Positions 51,128 to 60,358 are shown, counted from the stretch's first letter. The stretch: DNA of 64,000 nt from JBBREP01 sp963716525 (GCA_963716525.1 OY970315.1:2170001-2234000), one strand, 5' to 3'. Numbers and translations are program-made. Notes: generated from the sequence alone by a model not told the origin.

Positions 51128-52288
51128 ATGGCCGACAATCCTGACGACATGATGCGGGCGTACGCGGCGTCGCTGCCGGCGCCCGAGTTCGAGTCGACGG
51201 CGTGGGTGACGCCACCCGCCCTCGCCGACGCCACCGTCGCCATCGTCACCACGGCGGCGCTGCACCGCGCGCACGACGACCGCTTCACCGGTGCCGACAC
51301 CAGCTACAGGGCCATCGATCGCGAAGCCCGCGACCTCGTGCTCGGTCACTGGAGCCCGAACTTCGACCGCGCCGGATTCGCGGTGGACCTCGACGTGGTC
51401 TACCCGATCGACCGGCTCGAAGAGCTCGCGGCGAGCGGCGTGATCGGGGCGGTCGCGCCGCGCCATCTCGCGTTCGCGGGGAATCAGGAGGACACGGTCA
51501 CCAAGGTGCGTCTCGACAGCGGCCCGCACGCAGCCGCGCTCCTGCGCGGCGACGGCGTCGACGTCGTGTTGCTCACACCCGTCTGACCACTGTGCACGCG
51601 CACCGTGTGTGTGCTCGCCCATGTGTTCGAAGCCGCTGGTCTCGCGACGGTGTCGCTGGTGTCGGTGCTCCCCGTCGCGCAGGCGATGCATCCGCCGCGC
51701 GCGCTCTACTGCGAGTTCCCGCTCGGCCGGCCGCTCGGCGTACCGAACGATCCCGCCTTCCAGCACGACGTGCTGCAACACGCGTTCGCGCTGCTCGACG
51801 CGCCGAGCGGTCCCGTGCTCGACACCTACCCCCGCGTGGTCGCGATCGAAGAAACGGCTGCGCTGTCGTGCGCGCTGCCGATCCGGCACGACGCGACGGT
51901 TCCCGACGCGGTGGCCGAGACCGAGGCGCTGCGTGATGCCTACGAGCGCACGCAGGCCCGCCGCGGCACCACATCAGTGGGCCGCGCCGTCGACGCCGAC
52001 GGCATGCCCGGGCTCGTCGCCGCGCTGCTGCGGATCACCGAAGGTACGCCGTGGAAGGAGGCCGGGCTCCCGGGTGACCCAATCAGCTGCGCCCACGACC
52101 TGCGCAGCTACTACGAGGAGGCCGCGCTCTCGCTCGCAGACGCGCCGCCCGAGCCCGGCGCGGCCGAGGCGTGGTTCTACGAGACGACAGCCGCCGGCCG
52201 CACGTTGCTCGCGGCGCGGCGCTCGATGCGGGAGCAGAAGGCGCCCGGACCGCTGTGGCTCTACATGGCCCGGGCCACCCGAAATTGA
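51128..52288 (+). CDS. predicted selenoprotein, D-proline reductase PrdB / GrdB family (in-frame UGA = Sec153)
   Basis: Two ORFs in the same frame (51128-51586 and the following 234 codons) are separated only by a TGA at 51584-51586. The sequence across it reads VVLLTPV-U-PLCTRTVCVLAHVFEAAG, exactly where PrdB/GrdB proteins have selenocysteine in a UxxC motif. The N-terminal half has TSYRAID, YPIDRLEELAASGVIGAVAPRH and the C-terminal half FPLGRPLGVPND, both characteristic of this family. With Sec153 the protein is 386 residues. The apparent start at GTG 51605 has no ribosome site. No GrdA, GrdE or PrdA partner is adjacent, so function is unknown. A Cys-free nonsense mutation is the alternative. 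Confidence 0.8.
51594..51612 (+). promoter_or_regulatory. candidate bacterial SECIS hairpin
   Basis: GCACGC (51594-51599) can pair with GTGTGC (51607-51612), including one G-U, around a seven-base loop that begins with G. The loop is 13 bases after the UGA, a little closer than usual for bacterial SECIS elements. A second hairpin, GCGAC-GGT-GTCGC at 51644-51656, has a GGU loop but is 57 bases away. Found by eye; not folded. Confidence 0.35.
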
Positions 52289-52296
52289 ATCGGGCG

Positions 52297-52962
52297 ATGG
52301 GCTTCACCGGCTTCCCGCCCGCCGCGTTCGACTTCTACGCGCGGCTCGAACTCGACAACTCCAAGGCGTTCTGGGCGGCGAACAAGCCGGTGTACGTCGA
52401 GGCCGTACAGGATCCGTTCGCCGCGCTGTCGGACGCGATCGCTCGCCGCTACGGCTCGCTCCACCTGTTCCGCCCGTACCGCGACGTTCGGTTCTCGAAG
52501 GACAAGGCGCCGTACAAGACCGCGGCCGGCGCGGTCACCGAGGGGCAAGGCGGCACCACCTACTACGTGCAGGTGTCGGCGGAGGGCCTCTTCGTCGGTT
52601 GCGGCATGTACCACATGGCGACCGACCAGCTGGAGCGCTATCGCGCCGCGCTCGACGACGCCCGCAAGGGCGGCGCCGTCGCGAGGGCGGTCGATTCGCT
52701 GCGCGGGCGGGGACATGAGATCGGCGCCATGGAATCGCTCAAGACCGCGCCGCGCGGCTACCCGAAGGACCACCCGCGCATCGAGCTGTTGCGCATGAAG
52801 GGTCTCACCACCGGTCGGTCGTTTCCCGTCGCGCGGTGGATGAACACCGCGAAAGCGGTGGATCGAATCACGGCGGTGTGGGACGACGCCAAGCCGTTGA
52901 ACGCGTGGCTCGAACGCAACGTCGGCCCGAGCACGCTGCCACCGCCCGAACCCGACTTCTGA
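52297..52962 (+). CDS. DUF2461 family protein
   Basis: 221 residues. FPPAAFDFYARLELDNSKAFWAANKPVY, RPYRDVRFSKDKAPYKTAAGA and YYVQVSAEGLFVGCGMY are the defining blocks of DUF2461, a widespread fold of unknown function. It begins eight bases after the selenoprotein stop, so the two are probably cotranscribed. ATG 52297 was chosen; an upstream TTG (52285) would overlap. Confidence 0.86.
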   Translation: MGFTGFPPAAFDFYARLELDNSKAFWAANKPVYVEAVQDPFAALSDAIARRYGSLHLFRPYRDVRFSKDKAPYKTAAGAVTEGQGGTTYYVQVSAEGLFVGCGMYHMATDQLERYRAALDDARKGGAVARAVDSLRGRGHEIGAMESLKTAPRGYPKDHPRIELLRMKGLTTGRSFPVARWMNTAKAVDRITAVWDDAKPLNAWLERNVGPSTLPPPEPDF

Positions 52963-52994
52963 GCACTCGCGGCCCGAGCGGGTAGAACGAGGCC

Positions 52995-54416
52995 GTGCGC
53001 ACGCGCAGCGCGGTTGCCGTGACGATCGTGGTCATGGCGCTCGGCGCGTGCTCGTCATCGAGCGCGCCGTCTTCGAACGGGTCGTCGCCGTCCACGAGTG
53101 CGGCCACAGCCCCGTCGTCGGGCGCGGAGTCGTCGACGACATCGCCGCAGCGGTCCGGCGGCGCGCAGTGGACGACGTACTACGGCGACGGCGCGCGCGA
53201 CGGCGTGTCGAGCGATGGTCCGGCCGCGTCGGGACGGTTCCACGTGGCGTGGACATCACCTGCGCTCGACGGCGACGTGTACGCGCAGCCGTTGGTCGTC
53301 GGCACGCGCGTCTTCATCGCGACCGAGCAGGACACGTTGTACGCGCTGTCGCTCACCGACGGCCACGTCGCGTGGAAGCGCCACCTCGGAACGCCGGTGC
53401 CGGGCTCGGAGCTGCCGTGCGGCAACATCGATCCCGTCGGCATCACCGGCACGCCCGTGGTCGACGCCGCCGCAGGCCGGATCTATGCGGTCGGCCTGGT
53501 GCAGCCAGTGCATCACGAGCTCTTCGCGCTCGATCTCGGCACAGGCCGTCTCGTCGCGTCGCAGCGCGCCGATGTGACCGGTTCCGATCCGAAGGTGGAG
53601 AACCAGCGCGGCGCGCTCGCGCTCGCGAACGAGACCGTCTACGTGCCGTACGGCGGGCGCTTCGGCGACTGTGGCGACTACCACGGGCGCGTGCAATCTG
53701 TGGCGGTCGACTCGAGCGGGTTGGGGGCCCAGCATTCGTACACGCTGCCCACCCAGCGTGAGGGCGGCTTCTGGTCGCCGCCGGGCCCCACCATCGCCTC
53801 CGACGGCAGCCTGTACCTCGCGAGCGGCAACAGCTCGAGCAGTGGCACGTACGACTACGGCAACACGCTCGTGCACCTCAGCCCGCAGCTGCAGCTGCTC
53901 GACTCGTTCGCGCCCACGAACTGGAAGGCCTTGAACGCCGGTGACGTCGACATCGGCTCCACGAGCCCGGCGCTGCTCGCCGGCGGCGACATCTTCCAGA
54001 TCGGCAAGAGCGGCACGGGCTACCTGCTCGACGCCGCCCACCTCGGCGGCGTCGGCGGGGAGCTGACCTCGCGGCGGGTGTGCCCGAGCGAGGCATTCGG
54101 CGGCGTCGCGCACCGCGACACGACAGTGTTCGTGCCGTGCAACGACGGCATCGTGCAGATCGTCGCCGGGCACGCGTCACTGTCGATGGGCTGGAAGGCG
54201 AACGTCGAGCTGCCGGGCCCCGCGGTCGTCGCCGGCTCGCTCGTGTGGCTCGTGGCCACGGGCACTGGCGAACTGGTGGCGCTCGACGCCGGCCGCGGAG
54301 ACCAGGTGTTCTCCACGCACATCGGCGCGGCGCCCTCGCGTTTCACGTCACCAGCGATCGGTGGCCGCCGCATCGTGGTTGCAGCCGATCGCAAGGTGTT
54401 CGCGATCGCCGGGTAG
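52995..54416 (+). CDS. secreted PQQ-type beta-propeller lipoprotein
   Basis: 473 residues from GTG 52995. Signal peptide with lipobox (VVMALGAC), a Ser/Thr/Ala linker to about residue 55, then PQQ-like blades with repeated W-docking motifs (TLYALSLTDGHVAWKRHLG, LFALDLGTGRLVAS, GELVALDAGRGDQVF). No PQQ-binding catalytic residues were recognised, so a BamB-like scaffold is more likely than a dehydrogenase. Two Cys (GNIDPVG context and PCNDG) may bridge. Confidence 0.82.
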   Translation: MRTRSAVAVTIVVMALGACSSSSAPSSNGSSPSTSAATAPSSGAESSTTSPQRSGGAQWTTYYGDGARDGVSSDGPAASGRFHVAWTSPALDGDVYAQPLVVGTRVFIATEQDTLYALSLTDGHVAWKRHLGTPVPGSELPCGNIDPVGITGTPVVDAAAGRIYAVGLVQPVHHELFALDLGTGRLVASQRADVTGSDPKVENQRGALALANETVYVPYGGRFGDCGDYHGRVQSVAVDSSGLGAQHSYTLPTQREGGFWSPPGPTIASDGSLYLASGNSSSSGTYDYGNTLVHLSPQLQLLDSFAPTNWKALNAGDVDIGSTSPALLAGGDIFQIGKSGTGYLLDAAHLGGVGGELTSRRVCPSEAFGGVAHRDTTVFVPCNDGIVQIVAGHASLSMGWKANVELPGPAVVAGSLVWLVATGTGELVALDAGRGDQVFSTHIGAAPSRFTSPAIGGRRIVVAADRKVFAIAG

Positions 54417-54435
54417 CGCTCGAGGCGCGGCGCCT

Positions 54436-55242
54436 CTACTCGCTCGTGGGTCCCGAGAAGCGCGGGGCGCGCTTCTCGCGGTGCGACGCGAGACCCTCGC
54501 GCGCGTCGGGACCGCCGAAGCCGAAGAATTCGTAGGCGAGCGAGGCGTCGAATGCCGGCGCCATCTGGCGGTACCAGTGATTGAGCGTGTGCTTCGTCCA
54601 CCGCAGCGCGGATTGCGCTCCCTCCGCGAGCCCGGTTGCGACTTCGAGCGCGCGGGCGTGCACTTCGTCGTCGTCCACGCACAACGACACCAGCCCGATG
54701 CGCTCGGCTTCCTCGCCCGACAGCGTCTCGCAGGTGAGCAGGTAGTACTTCGCCTTGGCCATGCCGCACAGCAGCGGCCAGCAGATCGCCGCGTGATCAC
54801 CCGCGGCGACGCCGAGGCGCGTGTGGCCGTCGATGATGCGCGCGGTGCGCCCCGCAATCGACACGTCGGCGAGCAGGGCGGCGACGAGGCCGGCCCCGAC
54901 CGCCACGCCGTGGACGGCCGAAACGATCGGCTTCGAGCAGTTCACGACGTTGAGCACGATGTCGCACGCTTCGCGAAGCACGCGGGTGCGCACCGCGTAG
55001 TCGGACGTGATGTCGTCGATGAGGTCGAAGCTGCCACCCGAGGAGAACGCTGTGCCCGCGCCGGTGAGCAGCGCCACGTTGGTGCCGGCGTCGCGATCGA
55101 CCGCGAGCCACACGTCGGCGAGCTCCCGGTGGATCGCGTGGTCGACCGCGTTCAGGTTCGGCGCGTCGAGCGTGATGCGCAGCACCCCGGCCGCGGGCCG
55201 GTCGAAACGCAGGTTCGGGAAGGCGGCGTAGGGGTCGGCCAT
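54436..55242 (-). CDS. enoyl-CoA hydratase/isomerase family protein
   Basis: 268 residues with the crotonase fold: VLRITLDAPNLNAVD, the oxyanion loop AFSSGGSFDLIDDI, and SKPIVSAVHGVAVGAGLVAALLADVSIAG. RLGVAAGDHAAICWPLLCG precedes the C-terminal helices. In the first oxyanion segment SSGGSFD replaces the usual CAGADL, so it may act as an isomerase or hydrolase rather than a hydratase. Confidence 0.88.
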   Translation of the reverse strand: MADPYAAFPNLRFDRPAAGVLRITLDAPNLNAVDHAIHRELADVWLAVDRDAGTNVALLTGAGTAFSSGGSFDLIDDITSDYAVRTRVLREACDIVLNVVNCSKPIVSAVHGVAVGAGLVAALLADVSIAGRTARIIDGHTRLGVAAGDHAAICWPLLCGMAKAKYYLLTCETLSGEEAERIGLVSLCVDDDEVHARALEVATGLAEGAQSALRWTKHTLNHWYRQMAPAFDASLAYEFFGFGGPDAREGLASHREKRAPRFSGPTSE

Positions 55243-55278
55243 GCGCCGAAACTACGTCGGATGTACGCCGTCCGCGCC

Positions 55279-55629
55279 TTACGTGACGGTCAACGTTCCG
55301 TGCATCGTCGAATGGATGTTGCAGTGGAACGGGTAGCTGCCTGGCTTGCTCGGTGCGGTGAAGGTCGCGGTGCCGTTGCCGTTCACGCTCACGCCGAACT
55401 GGCCGTCGTCGGCGCTGACGGTGTGCTGGAAGCCGTCGTCGTTCCGCACGGTGACCCTTGCACCAGCGTGCACCGACGGCGGCACCGCGAACGTGAGGTT
55501 CTTGATCGTGATCGTGGCCGCCGCGCCCGCGTTGGTACCAGTGCTGCTACTGCTGCCGCTGCTGCACGCCGCGAGCCCGAGGGCGGCGACGCAGCACGCG
55601 AGCATGGCCAGGACTGCTGTACGACGCAT
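55279..55629 (-). CDS. plastocyanin-like cupredoxin lipoprotein
   Basis: 116 residues. Signal peptide with lipobox (LGLAAC), Ser/Gly-rich linker, then a cupredoxin: ITIKNLTFAVPPSVHAGARV, FQHTVSADD with the first His, and YPFHCNIHSTMHGTLTV supplying Cys, His and Met of a type-1 copper site. Single-domain, unlike the triple protein at 34422. A membrane-bound electron carrier is likely. Confidence 0.88.
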   Translation of the reverse strand: MRRTAVLAMLACCVAALGLAACSSGSSSSTGTNAGAAATITIKNLTFAVPPSVHAGARVTVRNDDGFQHTVSADDGQFGVSVNGNGTATFTAPSKPGSYPFHCNIHSTMHGTLTVT

Positions 55630-55692
55630 ACGACAAGGTACGCCAGCCGCGGGTCATTGGTTCATTTTGCGGGGCCGCCGTGCCGCGGGCCG

Positions 55693-57237
55693 TCAGAGGT
55701 GCATCGCGCTGCGAAGGCTGGTCGAGGCGGCGGCTTGCCCGAGGTGCGCCAGCCCGAGCATGTCCTCGATCGTGCGCAGCAGCCCGTAGTGGGACGTGTC
55801 CGCGGCGACGACCTTGCCCGGCCGCACCGACCGCGCTGCAAACGCGTTCGGCAGGTACGTGTATTCGTCGTAGGTGACGATCACGGCTGTGGAGCCGGAT
55901 GCGAAGCCCGCCGAACCGAGGATCGGCGTGAGCTCCTGCTGCAGCCATTGGTCGCCGGTCGCGACGGAGCAGTTGTGGCTGTCGTTGCACAGGTTCGGTA
56001 CGAGGTACAGGAGCGTGGGCAGGAGGCTCACGTCGATCGACGCGGGCATCGGCTGGTCGTATTGGAGGCACAGTGCGCGCTCGCCGGGGTAATAGGCCCA
56101 GGGGTTGTGCTTGGTCGCGTAGAGGCCCGACGACACCTGCTGGCAGTTCGACGTCATCGCTTCGGCATAGGTGAGCGCCGTTCCCCCGCTCGCGACGACC
56201 TGGCCGAACAGGCTCGGGCTCGGAGGCGCGCAACCGCCCGGCGGGTCGGCATCGCTCCCGTCGCATCCGTACGTGTCGCCCGACGTCATGGCGATGTAGT
56301 TCGGTCGGCTCGGGCTCGACACGGCCGCGTAGTGCTTCGCCGTCCCGCAGGCGTGCGCCAGCGCAGTCTGGAACGGCGCCGATGCACTGCCGACGACGTT
56401 GCCGTAGTTCTTGTTCTCCATGACGACGACCACGACATGCTGATACCTCGCCGGTGTTGCGGCTCCTGTGCACGTGCCGTCGATCGTTGCCGTGCGCCTG
56501 ACTGCGTTCGCCACTCCTGTGCCGCTGATGGTGAGGCTGTACCGCTCCGGACCGTCGGGGAGCGTCTCGAGATTCGTCGGCACGCTCGCCGGGACCGCGA
56601 CCTTCGAGCCCGCGGGGAACGTGATGTCCTGGTCGAGTGCCGTGTAGTCGGTCCCGGCCTTGGCCGTGCCGTCCGCCGTCGCCGCGTGGAGCGTGATCGG
56701 TTCGTAGTACCGATCGGCAAGATGCGGCTCGAACACCGCCGCCTGACCGGCCGTCACGTGCGTGACGCTTCGCATCACCAGCCGCGGTGCGTCGTCGTTG
56801 AGGATCGTCACCGTGGTCTTCGCCAACCGGAGCTTCGCGTTCGTCGGCGACGACAGCTTCACCGAGAACGTCTCGTAGTCCTCAGTCGTCGTATCGCCGA
56901 CGACCTGGACGTCGACGTGCTCGACGGTGGTGCCGGCCGGGAACGTGAGCGTGTCCGATGTCGCTTCGTAGTCGTGCTGCGCCACCTTCGCGGTGCCGTC
57001 GGAGGTCGCGAAGTGCACGCTGACCGTGTTCGTCGACGCCGGGTGCAACGTGACGGTGAGCCGGAGCGGCGCGGCACCCGAGTTGCCCTCGACTTGCGCT
57101 GCCGCGCGGCTCGCCATCGCGACCACCGGCAGCGCGCTCGCGCCGAGCGAGGGGCTCGGCGCCACCACGGCCGCAGTCCCGGCGACGGCGCCGCACACCA
57201 GCATCGAGGCCAGCAGCACACCCGGAGTCCGGTCCAC
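55693..57237 (-). CDS. secreted phosphoesterase with N-terminal Calx-beta domains
   Basis: 514 residues from GTG 57237 (AGGAGG at a good distance; GTG 57270 is the longer option). The signal peptide is followed by two Calx-beta-like repeats (about 55-145 and 150-250: ATSDGTAKVAQHDYEATSDTLTFPAG, AATADGTAKAGTDYTALDQDITFPAG). The catalytic part is AcpA/phospholipase C-like (about 270-510), with HVVVVVMENKNYGNVVG, SPSRPNYIAMTSG and AVIVTYDEYTY. Ca2+-binding modules on this enzyme are unusual. Second such enzyme in the window. Confidence 0.84.
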   Translation of the reverse strand: MDRTPGVLLASMLVCGAVAGTAAVVAPSPSLGASALPVVAMASRAAAQVEGNSGAAPLRLTVTLHPASTNTVSVHFATSDGTAKVAQHDYEATSDTLTFPAGTTVEHVDVQVVGDTTTEDYETFSVKLSSPTNAKLRLAKTTVTILNDDAPRLVMRSVTHVTAGQAAVFEPHLADRYYEPITLHAATADGTAKAGTDYTALDQDITFPAGSKVAVPASVPTNLETLPDGPERYSLTISGTGVANAVRRTATIDGTCTGAATPARYQHVVVVVMENKNYGNVVGSASAPFQTALAHACGTAKHYAAVSSPSRPNYIAMTSGDTYGCDGSDADPPGGCAPPSPSLFGQVVASGGTALTYAEAMTSNCQQVSSGLYATKHNPWAYYPGERALCLQYDQPMPASIDVSLLPTLLYLVPNLCNDSHNCSVATGDQWLQQELTPILGSAGFASGSTAVIVTYDEYTYLPNAFAARSVRPGKVVAADTSHYGLLRTIEDMLGLAHLGQAAASTSLRSAMHL

Positions 57238-57273
57238 GTCGCCTCCTGTGGCTCGCGGCAGGTTCCGCACAGG

Positions 57274-57738
57274 CTACGGCGGGCGCCCAGCATGGCGCGC
57301 GCGTGACGACGACCGGGGCGCCTGCGCATCCGCCCCGCTGAGCGCGTCGATCGTGCGCCAGGCGATACGGACCGAGAGCGCGGCGAGTGGGAGTTCCAGC
57401 ACGAGGGCGAGCACGAGGGCCTCCCAGAGGTCGCTGCGGTTCGCAGTGCTCACGTCCATGACCGCGTCGGCCACGAGAAGTGTGGCGGTGGCGATGGCGG
57501 GCAGCACGATGCTGGGGTCGCGACGGTGCGCGCAGATCGCGGTGGCCGCGAGCGCGACCACGATCAACACGTCGAGCGCCACCCACGCGATGTTCCAGTG
57601 GTGCGCCACCCGCTCGGCGGGCAGCGAGGCGCCGAGGTAGGTGCCCCACCCGATCAACACCACCGCGCTCGCGCCGTAGAGCAGCGAGATGCGGTGCGCA
57701 GCGGGTGGCGAGCGTGATTCGGGTGCTCGCGCGTCCAC
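57274..57738 (-). CDS. four-helix membrane protein
   Basis: 154 residues from GTG 57738 (ATG 57792 would add 18 Pro-rich residues). Four hydrophobic helices: LYGASAVVLIGWGTYLG, IAWVALDVLIVVALAATAIC, VLPAIATATLLVADAVM and LWEALVLALVLELPLAALSV. No motifs recognised. Lies between a phosphoesterase gene and the divergent AmmeMemoRadiSam cassette. Function unknown. Confidence 0.6.
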   Translation of the reverse strand: MDARAPESRSPPAAHRISLLYGASAVVLIGWGTYLGASLPAERVAHHWNIAWVALDVLIVVALAATAICAHRRDPSIVLPAIATATLLVADAVMDVSTANRSDLWEALVLALVLELPLAALSVRIAWRTIDALSGADAQAPRSSSRARHAGRPP

Positions 57739-57842
57739 CGGTGCGGACCCTAGAACGCCGGGACGCGGCCACGGCACCGTCGAGGGGCGCATCGGCCGGC
57801 GCGCCGGAATATGCGGGCCCGATCGAGTGTCTACATGGAGCT

Positions 57843-58940
57843 ATGCCAGAAATCGCCCCGGCCAGTGTCCCTACCCGTTTCTGGCACGCGCTCGACGACG
57901 GCCGGGTCCAATGCGACGTGTGCCCGCGCGCCTGCAAGCTGCACGAGGGCCAGCGCGGGGTGTGCTTCGTGCGCGCCCGGGAGGACGACGCCATCGTGCT
58001 CACCACATGGGGCCGCTCGAGTGGTTTTTGCGTCGATCCGATCGAGAAGAAGCCGCTCAACCACTTCCTGCCCGGCAGCTCGGTCCTGTCGTTCGGCACC
58101 GCGGGCTGCAATCTCGCCTGCCGCTTCTGCCAGAACTGGGACATCTCGAAGTCCAAGGAGACCGACACACTCGCCGACCAGGCCGATCCTTCCACCATCG
58201 CGCGGGCGGCGCAGCGGCTCGGAGCCCGCAGCGTGGCGTTCACCTACAACGACCCCGTGATCTTCCTCGAGTACGCGAACGACGTTGCCGATGCATGTCA
58301 CGAGCTCGGTATCAACGCCGTCGCAGTGACGGCCGGTTATGTGTGCGACGAGCCCCGGCGTGACTTCTTCTCGCACGTCGACGCGGCCAACATCGATCTC
58401 AAGGCCTTCACCGACGACTTCTACCGGCACGTGAGCGCCGGGCATCTGCAGGACGTGCTCGACACGCTCGAGTACGTCGCGGACGAGACCGACGTGTGGT
58501 TGGAGATCACGAACCTGCTGATTCCCGGCCACAACGACTCCGACGCCGAGCTCGACGCGATGACGCGGTGGATCGTCGAGCACCTCGGACCCGACGTCCC
58601 GCTCCACTTCAGCGCCTACCATCCCGACTACCGCATGCTCGACGTGCCGCCCACCCCGGCGAGCACGCTCACACGCGCACGCGACATCGCCCGGCGCAAC
58701 GGTGTCCGCTACGCGTACACCGGCAACGTGCACGACACCGAGGGCGGCAGCACGAGCTGCCCCTCGTGCGGCGTCACGGTCGTCGAACGTGACTGGTACG
58801 AGATCACGGCCTACGCGCTCGACGGTGCCGGCCGTTGCCGATCGTGTGGTGCGCAGGTCCCAGGCCGTTACGACGGGCCGCCCGGCGAGTTCGGCCGGCG
58901 CAGGATCCCCGTACGGCTGGCGGAAGCGGGCGCGCGATGA
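57843..58940 (+). CDS. amrS: AmmeMemoRadiSam system radical SAM enzyme
   Basis: 365 residues. N-terminal Cys pair block (CDVCPRACKLHEGQRGVC), the radical SAM cluster CNLACRFCQNWDISKSKE, YNDPVIFLEYANDVADAC, and a C-terminal zinc-ribbon (CPSCG... CRSCG). Family architecture is identical to the radical SAM subunit of the AMMECR1-Memo-radical SAM cassette. The substrate is not known. Overlaps the Memo gene by four bases, and the AMMECR1 gene follows in the same way. Confidence 0.92.
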   Translation: MPEIAPASVPTRFWHALDDGRVQCDVCPRACKLHEGQRGVCFVRAREDDAIVLTTWGRSSGFCVDPIEKKPLNHFLPGSSVLSFGTAGCNLACRFCQNWDISKSKETDTLADQADPSTIARAAQRLGARSVAFTYNDPVIFLEYANDVADACHELGINAVAVTAGYVCDEPRRDFFSHVDAANIDLKAFTDDFYRHVSAGHLQDVLDTLEYVADETDVWLEITNLLIPGHNDSDAELDAMTRWIVEHLGPDVPLHFSAYHPDYRMLDVPPTPASTLTRARDIARRNGVRYAYTGNVHDTEGGSTSCPSCGVTVVERDWYEITAYALDGAGRCRSCGAQVPGRYDGPPGEFGRRRIPVRLAEAGAR

Positions 58941-59752
58941 ACGGGCCCCGGCGCGTCCGGCCGGCGGCAGTCGCCGGCAGCTTCTACCCGAGCGACCCGG
59001 GCGCGCTCGCGGCCACCGTCGACGGCCTGCTGGCCGAGGCCGCGGTGCGGCAGTCGCGCGCGGCGCGGGGGCCACTGCGGGCCCTCGTCGTCCCGCACGC
59101 CGGTTACCTGTACTCGGGCCCGGTCGCCGCGTCCGCGTACTCGGAGCTGCGGGCCTGCGCGGCGCACTTCACGCGTGCCGTCGTGATCGGTCCCGCGCAC
59201 CGGGTGGCGCTCCGCGGCGTCGCCGTGAGCTCGGCCGACCTCCTCGCCACACCGCTCGGGGCGGTCACCGTCGATGCTGCGGCACGCGACCGCGCGCTGC
59301 AGATCGCTGGTGTGGTCGTCGACGACGGCGCGCATGCGCTGGAACACAGCGTCGAGGTGCAGCTGCCCTTCCTGCAGCGCGTCGCGCCCGGTCTGGCGGT
59401 GCTGCCGCTCGTGGTCGGCGTCGCGCCGCGTCACGTCGTGGCCGCGGTGCTCGACGCGCTGTGGGACGAAGCCACGCTCGTCATCGTGAGCACCGATCTC
59501 AGCCACTATCTGGAGTATTCCGCGGCCCGCGCGGTCGATGCCCGCACCGCGGCCAACGTCGTGCACGAGCAAGCCGACGCGATCGGCGATCGCGACGCGT
59601 GCGGGGCCTACGGTCTGCGGCCACTGCTCGACGTCGGGCGCGAGCGCCATCTTCGCGTCGACCAGCTCGATTTGCGTTCCTCGGGTGACACCGCCGGGCC
59701 GCACGACCAGGTCGTCGGTTACGGTGCCTTCGCGGTGGAGGCGGCTGCATGA
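58937..59752 (+). CDS. amrB: AmmeMemoRadiSam system protein B (Memo family)
   Basis: 271 residues. VRPAAVAGSFYPSDPGAL, VVPHAGYLYSGPVAASAYSEL, VVIGPAHRVALRG and STDLSHYLEY form the Memo signature, with His residues and Cys-like position lining the dioxygenase-like (LigB-type) cavity. ALEHSVEVQLPFLQ is diagnostic. Bacterial Memo proteins act within this cassette in an unknown reaction. Confidence 0.92.
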   Translation: MNGPRRVRPAAVAGSFYPSDPGALAATVDGLLAEAAVRQSRAARGPLRALVVPHAGYLYSGPVAASAYSELRACAAHFTRAVVIGPAHRVALRGVAVSSADLLATPLGAVTVDAAARDRALQIAGVVVDDGAHALEHSVEVQLPFLQRVAPGLAVLPLVVGVAPRHVVAAVLDALWDEATLVIVSTDLSHYLEYSAARAVDARTAANVVHEQADAIGDRDACGAYGLRPLLDVGRERHLRVDQLDLRSSGDTAGPHDQVVGYGAFAVEAAA

Positions 59753-60351
59753 CCGCCGCGCGCATGCTCGACGACACGCACCGGACGGTGCTGCTCTCCC
59801 TCGCGGCCGACGCCATCGGCGCGGCGCTCAGCTCTGGCCGAGTCCCCCAGCTCGACGAACGCGAGATCGACGATCCCGTGCTCCGCCAGCCCGGCGCGGC
59901 GTTCGTGACGCTCCTGCGCGACGACGGCCTGCTCGGTTGCGTCGGGAGCCTCGTCGCGGTCGAACCGCTCGCGGCGGCGGTGCACCGGTCCGCGCTGCAG
60001 GCGGCGTTCGCCGACCCGCGCCTGCCGTCGGTCACGGTCGACGATTTCGAGGTGATGACGATCAAGGCATCGGTGCTCTCACCGCTTGCTCCGCTGCCCG
60101 CCGGCTCGTACCAGGAGCTTGTCGAGGCCGTTCGCCCGGGCGTCGACGGCCTCGTTGTCGAGGCCGCTGGGCACCGGGCCACGCTCCTGCCGTCGGTGTG
60201 GGAGCAGTGCGGTGACGTCGCGACGTTCCTCGCCGCGCTGTGGGAAAAGGCCGGTCTCGCCTCGGGCGAGTGGCCACGGTCGACGCGGGTGCAGCGCTAC
60301 ACCACCGACGAGTTCGCGTCGCCGGGCCCGCGTGCGCTCGTCATGCCATGA
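59749..60351 (+). CDS. amrA: AmmeMemoRadiSam system protein A (AMMECR1)
   Basis: 200 residues. FVTLLRDDGLLGCVGSLVAVEPLAAAVHRSALQAAFADPRLPSV and EVMTIKASVLSPLAPL are hallmark AMMECR1 segments, and AAGHRATLLPSVWEQ follows, with the conserved SVWEQ. Coupled to protein B by a four-base overlap. No biochemical role established; the three-gene order is conserved in many bacteria. Confidence 0.92.
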   Translation: MTAARMLDDTHRTVLLSLAADAIGAALSSGRVPQLDEREIDDPVLRQPGAAFVTLLRDDGLLGCVGSLVAVEPLAAAVHRSALQAAFADPRLPSVTVDDFEVMTIKASVLSPLAPLPAGSYQELVEAVRPGVDGLVVEAAGHRATLLPSVWEQCGDVATFLAALWEKAGLASGEWPRSTRVQRYTTDEFASPGPRALVMP

Positions 60352-60358
60352 TCCCGCC

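Noticed and set aside
51605..52288. Separate gene starting at GTG 51605
   Set aside because: It is in the same frame as the upstream ORF, lacks a ribosome site, and would omit the UxxC motif; reading through the UGA explains both halves.
54361..57306. Plus-strand ORF of 981 residues
   Set aside because: Spans four well-supported minus-strand genes and has no recognisable domain.
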